Below are positions 11,641 through 21,900 of a stretch of DNA of 64,000 nt, piece by piece. Under the pieces are notes generated by a model. It did no database searches, was not told the DNA's origin, and worked only from the letters and a program-made list of their open reading frames with translations. A program made the position numbers and the translations under genes. This DNA is from Morchella semilibera (Eukaryota; Ascomycota; Pezizomycetes; Pezizales; Morchellaceae), in NCBI GenBank assembly GCA_009192285.1, contig WBVU01000022.1:186001-250000 (forward strand), given 5' to 3'. Each line of letters begins with the position of its first letter. The first letter of the stretch is position 1.

Positions 11641-12189
11641 CTGGGGGTTTGGTGGTATACTCGGCTGGTTGACTCTTTCCTTCCTTCCTTCCTTTTCCTT
11701 TTCCTTTTCCTCCTTCTTTTCTTGTTGCCGGTTTGGTTGCACTCTTTGTTGGTTTTTTTATTTTTTATTTTATTCTATTCCAGGGACTGTGCTGTTATAA
11801 GCTGCTGCTATTGCCACTGCAGGGACCGGACACGGTCCTGTCCTGTCCTTCTTTTTTCTGCTTTTTTTTTTTCTTGGGCGCTGGGTATCATCTGGGGTTG
11901 GGGTTTTGTTTTCCTTGCGGGACTATAATTTTGCTACGGAGCATCGTTTTGTTACCTGCTCAGGTTTTTCATAAATCAAAAAATACATAAACCACATACA
12001 AACATACAACATGCACGTCTAGACCATGTGAGAAGAGGATCTAATCCATTTATTATTACCTTCATGACCATTGCTCATTAGAACTACTTGTATGTATGTA
12101 GTTACCGTAACGCCTCTACTTAGCTAAGCCTTACTTTTCCTGCCTACAAAAGAGAAAAAAAACCTGTCTACCTATCATTACCCCCCAAA
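11641..12189. terminator. convergent 3' intergenic region
   Basis: This is the spacer between the Rab2-type and RNase H2A stop codons. It has TTCCTTCC repeats and T-rich tracts after the Rab2 stop and an AT-rich centre (AAATCAAAAAATACATAAACC). Both 3' UTRs and polyadenylation regions must lie here. No gene is seen. Confidence 0.45.
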
Positions 12190-13179
12190 CTAAAAATCCA
12201 TCTCAACCCCCACACTCAGCCCGTACCACCCGCCCATGCCCGCCCCCTTCGCCCCTCCCAGAAAGCCCGCAATCCCCCTCTCCCCCTCCTCCCCCTCCTC
12301 CTTTGGCCACTCCACCTCCACCCCCAGCCCCTTCGTCCCCCCGGCCCTCTTCCCCCCCGGCGCCCCCTCCAACATATCCCTCGCCGTACTCCAACTAAAC
12401 CTGACCACCTCCCCCCTCCACCCAAAAACCCTCTCCATCTCCCCCCTCAGCCACCTCTTCGTCTTCTCATCCCCCGGATACCCACTCCCCGCAACCCCCT
12501 CCCCCCCACCGCCAACCACAACCCCCAGCGCCTCATCCCTCGTCACCTTCGCACACACGCTCGCAGCACTGACAACCGGATACAGGCTATCAGCCTTCTT
12601 ACTAACCGTGACCTTCAGCGTCGGGAACCTCCGCTGCAGCCGCGCCTGGTACTGCGCCGGCGGCCCCACAGTGTCAACATAGACCTCAACAACATTGACC
12701 CCGCGCGCGAGCGCGCCGTCCACAAGCGCAACCGTAGCATCGTACGCCTGCGCGTTAAGGTTGTACTGCGCGGCGCGCATCATCCCCGCCGAGATCGCGC
12801 GCGGGGACAGGGAGAGCGTCGACCAGCCGAGGGCGCGGTGCAGCGGGGTGTCGGGCGTTGTGAGCGCGCGCATCAGCGACGCGCGGAACGCCGCCGTCAG
12901 CTTCTTGGAGTCGTCGAAGCCGTGCGTGCGCAGGAGTGCGGCGTGCGTTGTGGGGAGGTAGGCCGTTGCGTAGACCATTGGCCCGAGAACGGGGCCGCGG
13001 CCGGCTTCGTCGACGCCGAGGAGGACGGGCGTGGTGTGTGGGGTTATTAGCGATGGGAGCGGGGAGTGGTAGGTGTGTGATTTGCCGGCGGCGAGGGAGG
13101 GGGGGTCGACGGAGGGGAGGAGGAGGGGGGCCGTGGCTGTGGGGGAGGGGGGTGGGGACGGGGTGGGCGTGTCTGGCAT
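12190..13179 (-). CDS. rnh201: ribonuclease H2 catalytic subunit A
   Basis: Single-exon gene of 329 aa. RNase H2 cleaves RNA in RNA-DNA hybrids and removes ribonucleotides embedded in nuclear DNA. The GRG motif DEAGRGPVLGP gives the first two catalytic acidic residues. A further acidic residue sits in VYVDTVGP, and the eukaryote-type block SKKADSLYPVVSAASVCAKV supplies the next. The KKAD and SAASVCAKV residues are those of eukaryotic RNase H2A rather than bacterial RNase HII. The start is the ATG at 13179 (MPDTPTPSP); the open frame extends upstream, but that part reads through a leader of low-complexity sequence. A proline-rich N-terminal ~45 residues precede the fold. The coding strand is very GC-rich. 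Confidence 0.93.
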   Translation of the reverse strand: MPDTPTPSPPPSPTATAPLLLPSVDPPSLAAGKSHTYHSPLPSLITPHTTPVLLGVDEAGRGPVLGPMVYATAYLPTTHAALLRTHGFDDSKKLTAAFRASLMRALTTPDTPLHRALGWSTLSLSPRAISAGMMRAAQYNLNAQAYDATVALVDGALARGVNVVEVYVDTVGPPAQYQARLQRRFPTLKVTVSKKADSLYPVVSAASVCAKVTRDEALGVVVGGGGEGVAGSGYPGDEKTKRWLRGEMERVFGWRGEVVRFSWSTARDMLEGAPGGKRAGGTKGLGVEVEWPKEEGEEGERGIAGFLGGAKGAGMGGWYGLSVGVEMDF

Positions 13180-13334
13180 TGTGGTTTGTGGTTTGTTGTT
13201 TGTGGTTTTTGTATATACCGCGATGTGTGTAATTAATTGGAGATATGTAGATTTGGTAGTTTTGAAAAAAAAAGTGTCCAACTCTCACCCCCTTCTTCTG
13301 CCTCTTCCCCGTGCGACGCGTTCCCCCTACTTCC

Positions 13335-13359
13335 CACGTGGCAGAAAACCCTAACCCTA
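13335..13359. promoter_or_regulatory. E-box and telobox-like pair upstream of rnh201
   Basis: A CACGTG palindrome at 13335-13340 is followed by AACCCTAACCCTA at 13347-13359, about 155-180 bp upstream of the RNase H2A start. CACGTG is the bHLH (Cbf1/Pho4-type) core. AACCCTA repeats are bound by telobox/Tbf1-type Myb factors in fungi. That these sites act here is inference from position. Confidence 0.35.
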
Positions 13360-16208
13360 CTATCCTATCAGATTCATTATCATTAATTATTATTTCTACA
13401 CTTTTGGTCTCCAATCGATTTTTATAAACCCCACAATCGCGCGCAATAACAAGCAAAAAAACATACTTGTGTGTGTGTGTGTGTCAATGATTGTTGCTTC
13501 GTTTTTATTTGGGAGGGCGGGGCTTGGCGGGGGTAATGATTGAGCTGCCGCTAAACGACGTTACTGCATGACACACTTACATGTAGAGTCCTTCCCGGCG
13601 GTGATGGGGAACTCGGGCTAGATACCGTGTCGCCGGACGTACGGGGGGGTTGCATATGTGGCTTGCGGAGAGGAGACTGCAAATTGGCTGGAGTGACTGA
13701 CTACTTGGGTGCTAATGGGAAGCAAAGGCACTTGATTTATATTAGGCTCTAGTGTATGGTTAACCTGGGTAGCTAGGGGGGTTTAAGGCTCGAGCTGTAT
13801 ATAGATATACAAACATATGGTCATGGCTATAACCCCCAGGCACTTTACATATAATATCGCGAGTTGACGGCGGTTCTCGAATGCGGTTGATTCTCGAGGG
13901 TGAGGTGTATATAAGCTACCAGAACCTATCAGGCAGCCCCCCCCCCCCCTCATACAATAGTCCCAAGCACCGCCTCCACACCCCGTGCACGACCTTGAGG
14001 TCGTTGCTGCATAGGATGCGCCGCTGGGGTGGGCGGGCGTTGCTCATTGTAAGGCTTTCTAGGTAGCTAGGGAGAAGGACCTTGGTGCCTGGAAGGCTTG
14101 GATCGAGAGAAACATAGTTGCGAGGTGTGTGGGAGACGTGGCCCTCTTGTCTGTGCTATATGGGCTTGCTTATATATAAGTCCATAGGGACCGGGGGAGA
14201 GTACTACATAGTATAGACAACACCGCAAGAATCCTCTTGCACAAAGACACTACCAATGAGCACTAGTACTCTACACTGAAAAGCCCGTGATACGGATACG
14301 GACACAAAACCCCACCAAACCACCCAGCCGGCCATCCTATCTGCTGGCCCCCGAAGTACCAACTCACCTAATTAGATCTGGGTGATGGAGGGTGTTATGT
14401 AGCTAGCTCCACTCACAGAATATCACTCGACAAGACTCTGGGTGGAGCATGCATCACGAGAGCACCGATCGTCGAGCCCCCCCCTTCTCGCACCAGCGAT
14501 AGTCCCCCCGCCAGGACCAAAACGATCCCCTCCACAAAGTCTACACAAAAGCCAACCAGCCAATCCTTACAGCGCCAGGAACGACCCGGCCCACAAACCG
14601 TCTCTTCCCTGCCGCCGTGTAGCGGGCAACCCAACCCCACCCCCAGCCCCCGCCGCCCCCCAGTGTACGGTCTCTCTCCAGGGCACCCGTACGTCTAGCT
14701 AGCACCTCCGTTCCGTACGTACGTACAGACACATATCAAGAATTTTATTTTTACTCTCTCTTTCCCTCCCTCCCTCCCTCCCTCCCTATGCAAAACATAA
14801 AAACATGAAGAAAAGAAAGAAGAAAACAGGCATGCACGCACGCCCAAGAACAGATGCAAAAAAAAAAAAAAGAATAATAATAATAATAATAATATACATA
14901 CACAACAACAGACGGTGCACACACCACACTGATATCCTCCTATCCTCCTCGGCCCTCTCGCACACACAACAACAACACAACACACAATCTAATCACGCCA
15001 AAGCAAAGCCCGTTATAAACACAATTTTTTTTTTCTCCCCGCTGCATACGTCCCGGGGCGGAAGCACAGGTCGACGTAAAAAAAAAAAAAAAAAAAAAAA
15101 AAACAGAAATGGAGTGAAAAGGCGCCAAAAGGAAAAAAAAAAGAGAAGAGGAGAAAAGAGACCCAAAGGAAAGAACACGTGCAAACGGAGAGAGAAAGAA
15201 AGCCCCAAACACAGCAAGAAGGAGAAGAGTGACCCGCGCGAGAAGGAAACAACATGAAGCGGGCACCACATGCACCCAAACAGAAACACACACACACACA
15301 CACACCCAGCTGGGCAGAGAGACGGCGCAGTGCAGTGCAGGGAGGGTGGGTAAATAGACAATAAAGACTAGATAAATAGGATAGATAGAGCAGGTTATAT
15401 GGCGGGTAGGTAGGTGAGTGGGTATGTAATGTAGTATAAACAGGATCAACCATATCAGAGAAGAAGGACTAGAAAACATAAGTAAACCGTAAATACCACT
15501 TTTTTGTACTCCCAACCCATGAGAATGAGATTGGAAGTCCATGCCCCCCGGGGCGTGTGTGCACGCACAAAGAAAGAAAAAAGAAGTAAAAGAAAAGTCG
15601 AAAGAAAAGGAAGCGTCGTCGTAGACTACTACTTTAACTGCTTCTTTGATTCTCGTCTCCACTGTTCTTCTATCCAGATCCAATCAGCTGAAGATAAGAT
15701 TGAGAGATAAGATAACAACAGAGGGAAGAAGGAGGAGGAGATTATTGAATACCTACTTAAAGCTGTAAGATTGACAAAAAAAGAAAATTCAGACAAGAAA
15801 ATGTATAACACAAAAAACTCCCTTATCAAAAAAAAAAAGCAATAAAAAAACGAAAAAAAAAAAAACGAAGAAAAAAGTAAATTTGATGATCCCCTAAATA
15901 ACCCCCCCTTCCCGTAAAATAAAAATAAAAAATAAAAGACAAAAAAACAAAAAAATGGCCAGGCCCAACACCGATTTTGGTATAAAAATAGACAGGAAAT
16001 TCATTAGTAGTAATGCGCCCTCCCCCCCTTCCCCCTCCCACATTAGAAGCTAGGTTAGTCAGTCAGGGTATTTCAAATAATAGTAAGAGGTCCCCCATCC
16101 AGAAACTCCACATAAGCCATATATCTTTTAATCTCCTAACTTCATTTTAAATCGTTGGGTATTTAATTTTTTTTTTTTTTTCATCCGGTCCGGTCGGTCG
16201 GTGGGAGC
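13360..16208. other. gene-poor, microsatellite-rich region
   Basis: No supportable gene. Simple repeats dominate: (GT)n at 13468-13484, (TCCC)n about 14763-14787, (AAT)n about 14873-14894, A26 at 15078-15103, and (AC)n near 15287-15303. The long minus-strand open frames of 14.9-15.7 kb are F/L/S/C-rich translations of these A/T tracts. One TACATGTA (13578) and one ATCACTCG (14422) occur. Confidence 0.5.
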
Positions 16209-18932
16209 TCATAAACACGCATCCAGCTTGCTCTTGAAATTCATCCCCTCCATGCCCACCCACTCCTGCAGAAACAAATACCCAAAGTTGAGGGCCTCAA
16301 TCATGCACGTATTCGGATGCAGCGGTAGCTGGTACGAATGCTTGTACTTCCCCAATTTCAGAGTCGACGCATTAGGATCGATGAACTTCCGCGACCGTTT
16401 CTCCCAGGTTTGGGGGAACTGGCTTTGGATAACGTCGGGCGTGAGGTAGCGCATGCCTTCTAACCAGCAGTCCTTCAACTCGCGCGCCTCCCTAACAATG
16501 GTATTTTTGTGCTTGAGATATCCGCTGACTCCGTTTGTGGTTGTGCCAGAGTCGGGGGTCGGTGCCTTAGACACGTTGTCCGGGACTGCCGTCTCCCCAA
16601 AATTCTGGATTCCCATATCAAACAGATGCTGTCGTATTGTGGCCTCGAGCTGTTTGCATAAACCATGAAGTGGGGGGTAGGCAGAGCACTTTTCGGCAAC
16701 AAACCTTGATAAGGGAACGATGGAGCGCCAAATGTCTATCGGACGAGACCGCTGTTCCAAAAACCTAGCCTCCTCCTCGCACATGAAAGCGAGGATGTAA
16801 CATAGGACAGAATCAACAGCCACTACTGTTGCATACCGAGTCTTTTCCTTATCAGTTTCAGTTTGGTGTTTGAATGTTCTGTCAGCTTCATATTTCGAGA
16901 GCTTCCCCCAATCCGCATACCTGCAATCAAAAAGCAGAAAAATTAACACCAAGTGCACGCAAAAAAGCACAACGGACGGGGAGAAAAGAAAAAAAGCAAT
17001 GTCTTGGAATTTTTTTTTATATACCTCTGATACTCTGCCCTAAAAGACTCCGCCTTTGACTGCACCGAGTGATCCAACTGCTTTCTCGGCACACCATTCC
17101 TTTCATCCTTGATCGGCGTCTGCGCATGTCCCTCCGATGCCGTCCTTTTCAGAGTCGTCGTTGTGGGGTGACCATTGACCTTTTTCGGCGGGGTTGTTGT
17201 GATGTCCTTCTCTTTCGGCACTTTCAAAGCGGGAGACTTGAAAGCGGGAGATCTCCCAGATGTAACTGCCTGTCGCTTCGCGGCTGGCGCCGGCAGCAGA
17301 TGATCCTCTTGGCGCTGTCGCTTAGGGTTTGGGGGGGTGGGTTTGAGCTGCAACAGGGTCTGGACATCCTTCCAGCGTCGCTTTGAGAATTTTAGCCGGA
17401 CAACCAGCGATTTCTTTTCCGAACCCGCAGCGCTAGATGCAGAGGCCGGCGGGAATTTCGAGGACGTTTTCGAACTCCTCGGTAATGGGGACGATGGCTT
17501 GGGACTTGCCGGTCGCTTCTGCACTGTTTTGGACGCAACCGTTTTGGGGGTTGTGTTGCCGCCAAGACTTGTCCTTTTGCTACTGGTCGCGGGCGTCCCC
17601 TTTGTGGGTGAGGGATTGGTGCGTGGGGAGCGCGACGATGGCGTGTTCGTGCTTGATCCCGGCAGTTTCTTTCCAGGCGCGACAGTCTTTCGACCAGCAC
17701 GCTCAGTATCGGATGGTGCGCGTTGCCGTTTGCGCGAGCTCAAAGCAATTGAGCTATCGTATTCGTCATCCCTCGTGCCACCGCGTGACCTGTTATTGTC
17801 GTCCAGCAGCAGAAGAGCGTCCTCTATAGCTTGCGGGAGCGTAGGGCTGAGCAATGGTGGTAGTAGCGATGGGGGTGTTGGAGTAGCTGGATGGGGGGGT
17901 GGTCGCGGGCTGGGGGTCCTGAGTTTCTTCCTGGGAGGTAGCTGATCGTCCCGTGATGGGCTCCGCCGTGGGGGGGGACTTCGCCTTGAAGGGCTTCTTC
18001 GTCGCGAGGGACTTCGTCGCGGAGAGTTCCGTCGCGGAATTGGGCTCCGTCGAGCTTCCCTAGAGTTCCTTATCGTCTCCTGTGAGTCCACCGAGCCTTC
18101 CTTGGACCTACGCGAACCCCGTCAGCAACTGTGAAGTTTTCGCCAAACCCCCCCTCGTAGCAGTACAGGGGTATGTAGATAGAAAAGACACAAAATAGAT
18201 AAAAACCGACTTTTTGTCCCCTGTCCTTATAGGAGAATTCTTTGATGTAGCGCTAAGAGCCGTTGCCGAAATACCAGTAGGGGGATGCGAAGTAGGAGGG
18301 AGGGGAAGAGAAGGAGGGGGAGGATTCGTCTTCGCAGGCGCCTTTCCAGCCAGTTTCTTGTCCTTGTACTGCCCCAAGCTGTACTTCTTCTTCTCCGGTA
18401 ACTTGTTGGACCCATTCACCCTCGCCGTCCCAGCACTACCGCTACCGCCCGTATCGTGCTCCTCTCTCTCCCTCTCCCTCTCCCTCTCCCTCTCCCTTTC
18501 CCTTTCCCTTTCCCTGTCCCTATCCCTTTCCCTATCCCTTTCCCTTTCCCTTTCCCTTTCCCTATCCCTTTCCCTATCCCTCTCCCTCTCCCTTTCCCTC
18601 TCCCTCTCCCTTTCCCTCTCCCTTTCCCTCTCCCTACCCTCCCTCACATCTCTGCCCCCCCTGCTATTCCCGTTCGTCAAAGCCTTCACCGGATTGTCCA
18701 GCGGATCAGGACTATCCGGGAGCCACTTCCCTTCATACTCGTGCCTGTATAGTAACGTCGTGTACTCGTAACACCAACACCTCTCTGCATCGCTGTGTCC
18801 GCAGAGTCGCTGGCGCGGACGGTTGACCTTGTCCATGATGAGCGGCTTCTGCGGTAAATTTAGCTTCTGGAGACGCGCGCCGATGTCCTCGCCGTCGTCC
18901 GACGATGCGGACGCGACGGCGGTGTGGGCCAT
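16209..18932 (-). CDS. RE/SR-rich nuclear protein, possibly AFF4/Ebp1-like (SEC scaffold)
   Basis: Three exons on the minus strand: 18932 to about 18207, about 18100-17025, and 16920-16209, giving about 837 aa. The first intron's ends are ambiguous because neither candidate donor is strong. Residues 1-90 hold a compact segment with [14 protein letters not shown]. Then comes a pure (RE)n/(RD)n tract of about 60 residues encoded by a CCCTTT/CCCTCT microsatellite, then an RS/SP-rich, Pro-rich disordered middle. The last exon encodes a conserved-looking helical domain ([33 protein letters not shown]), resembling in pattern the C-terminal homology domain of AFF-family scaffolds. Fission yeast Ebp1 carries such a domain in a super-elongation-like complex with Ell1 and Eaf1. 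The match is by eye only and could be wrong; the gene itself is well supported. Confidence 0.6.
18460..18640. repeat. coding hexanucleotide microsatellite
   Basis: About 180 bp of near-perfect TCCCTC/TCCCTT units on the plus strand, read on the minus strand as Arg-Glu and Arg-Asp dipeptides inside the preceding gene. The interruptions are mostly third-position or D/E changes that keep the charged dipeptide pattern. Confidence 0.9.
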
Positions 18933-21900
18933 TCCGGTGGTGGTCGTTTGTAGTGATGGTGGTGATGCTGGTGGTGGTGGATGCGTGTATTCGATCCGTC
19001 TTTACCCCCTCCTCTCTCTGACTCCTAACTGCTGCTGCACTGAGTCTTCTTTTTCTCCTTCTTCCCTTTTCTTCCTGATTTTGATTTCCCCCCCGGTGCG
19101 TAGCAGTGGGGACGAATGGATGGGATGGGGGGATGGATGATAATTGTTTTTGTTTTTTTTTTTCCCTTTTTTTTTTTCACCCTTCCTGTTTCTTTTTTTC
19201 TTTTTCTTTTTCCTACCCTCTTATTTTCCCTCCTATAGCCTTCGTTGCACTTATGGGGGGCGGCCTTCCTTTTTTTTTTCGCACCGTTTCAAGCAATTTT
19301 CCTAGCTGCAGGGCGTGTGCGTCGTGCGTGGTTGTGGGCGTGGGCGTGGACGTGGGGGGTGATGGTGGTGGTGGTGGTGGTGGTGGTGGTGGTGATGAAG
19401 GGGGAGGGAAGGCTAGGTAGGTCGAGGGGGGTGGTGGATGGGATGGTACCTAACCGTGACGAAGGAGAGGGAGGAGGGGGGGGGCGTGAATGAATGAATT
19501 GACAGGCGTTCTGGCGTCGTGGTGTTGTGTGGGGGGGGGGGGGGAGAGGGAGAGAGAGCGAGAGAGAGAGAGAGAGAGAAGGTGAGGTGGTGGTGGAAGA
19601 GGAAGGGAATGTGAGGTGTTGAAGGTAATGCAGCAGCAAGGTAGTAAAAGTAGTGAAGTAGTAGTAGATAGATAGGGAATAGGCTGGTAGGCTGTAGGGT
19701 TGTTAGATCAGTCGGTAAGTTGTGGCTTGGACGCAGACAAGATTATTTTTCCGTGAGGCTTAAACGCGGGCAGCGGGATGATGGGATGGAGGGGGGCGGG
19801 TTGGTTGGTTGGTGGAAGGGATCGGGATGACGGAGGGGGAGTTGTGGTAAAAGAGCGTAGTGCGTGGGTTAGGGGTGTAAAATAATCATGTAAAGGAAGT
19901 ACATGTGTGCATGAAAGGATGTATAGAAATGTATGTATTATTATTCTATTGGTACCTGTGGACCGTGAGGGTTTCGGGTCGGTGAGAGTGTAGAAACCGA
20001 CCTGTGGTTGTGGGGGGTTGTGGTGGTGGTGATGGTGGTTGTGGGCTGGGGTGGTGGCAGCAGCAGCAGGGCAACACCAGGTGGGTTGAATGGGATGGGA
20101 TGTACTCTAGCAGCAGCAGTGTAGCAGTCTGCAGTAATGGTGGTGGTGGTGGTGGTGCTCCTACTTACTACTACTACTACATGTACCTACTACTGCTACT
20201 ACTGTAACGATAGGCAAGTAACAAGCAAAAAATAAAATAAAAATGGGCAGCCAGCAACGGGTGTCCTTCGTCGTCGGGTACCCTGCACTGCACTGGTAGA
20301 CCCGCACCCCAGACCCTGATCCAGTGATCCAGATCCGAAGCGACACAAACAGTAGATTAGAGCACCTGGTAACCCAACCCAAGTTACCCAACCCAGTAGC
20401 AGCAGCAGCAGCAGCAGCGGCGGCGGCTGTCTCTGCCACTGTCTCTGTCTCTGTCTCTGTCTGTCTCTCTCTGTAAAGCAGCAAGCAGCTCTACCAACAA
20501 TAACGCAGAAGAGCGTAATAACGAAAAGAAAATAATAAAAAAAATTATAAAAAAAGAACTCGAATTCTAAAGAACAGAAAGGAAACTAGTCGTGCACAAC
20601 CACCTGGAAACCAAGAAACCACCACTCCTGGGACAGAAGAGCGCAAAAGTGAGTGGTGAAAAGGAAGGAAAGAAAGCAAAGAAAGAAAAAAATAAAATAA
20701 AAAAAGGGCGTATGTAGGCTGGGTCACTAGACCGAATCTCAGAACCGCCCACGTTTCTGGGAGCGGGGATGGCGCAGCCCTGGGTTGGGAGGGTGTGTGT
20801 GTGTGTGTGTGGGAGGGATGATGATGATGGTGATGGATGGATGGATGGGATGCGGATGTGTGTGTGAGAGAGTGTGTGAGCCCTAGCGTTGCAGCAGAAG
20901 CAGCAGCAGCAGCAGAAGCAGCGTGCCTGTTCTCGCGTTGACTGACCTGGTACGATGTATCGAAAAGTTATTGTATTACTACTCGGAGAAGATATTCTGA
21001 AACGAGGCAGGAAAAGAATTTAAAACTGCCCACACACAACACGAAGCAAACAATGAACAGGAAAGTGCACCGAGGCAAACAAAGCAGCGATATAGCTAAC
21101 AGAAATTGTGTGTGTGTGTGTATGAGCGAACGAGGCCTAAAGAAATACGAGAGGTGGCATCGGGAGGGAAACAACATCCCAGTGTTGCTCTGATCATGTA
21201 GTCATAACCCATATGATTGTGAGCGGAAGATCGATTAGATCTCCTTCCTCCCCCCAGGCCCCCCTATCGATGGGCGTGGTGATGATGAATTCACACATGC
21301 CATTCACAGCAAGAATCGTTATATCACCACTAAACGCGCAACCTCTTGTTCACTGCTATATTAAGTACTACGCGCCAGATGAACGCAGCGAAACGCTCCT
21401 CCCTCTTTCTACCTTTCGACGGGAACAACGGTGATCCTCGTTTCGCCTTGTCCCGTTCCGTATTGTCCCTACCTGTTGATCCACCTACTCTACTGATCCC
21501 TGGTCCTTCCCTCCGTTTCCCGCTGTATGTAATGTATGTAACGGCCCAGCCAAATTAAAATCGCAAAGAAACCGTTGGAGCTAACCAATTCTCCGAGTAC
21601 AGGTATGAAGTAGCTCCAGCTCCCATTCACCACAAATCTGCCCACCCACAACTCCAGCACCACACCGTCCAAGCAGCCACTCAAAAAAAAGTTTAAACAA
21701 ACAACAACCAGCGGTGTGCCTGTCAGCCCCCAATCCATATATATTATCATCTACTCTAGATCTGATCAAGCTACATATCTACATATACCTACCTACAACC
21801 TACCCTCTGCTGTGAGTCTGAGCGAGTCTTCTCTACGCTACCCAGCTCTGCTTTACTTATAAATTATCTCTAACGGGAAGCAGTCAGCACTCAATCCCAG

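Noticed and set aside
14940-15683. 247-codon minus-strand frame and its overlapping companions
   Set aside because: It is built from A-runs and microsatellites, giving poly-Phe, Ser and Leu strings; no start context or family motif.
18214-18771. Plus-strand frame with long (SL)n repeat
   Set aside because: Antisense translation of the (RE)n microsatellite of the minus-strand gene.
21490-21750. 86-aa hydrophobic minus-strand frame
   Set aside because: It could be a small membrane protein, but no homologue, intron signal or conserved motif is visible; too weak to annotate.
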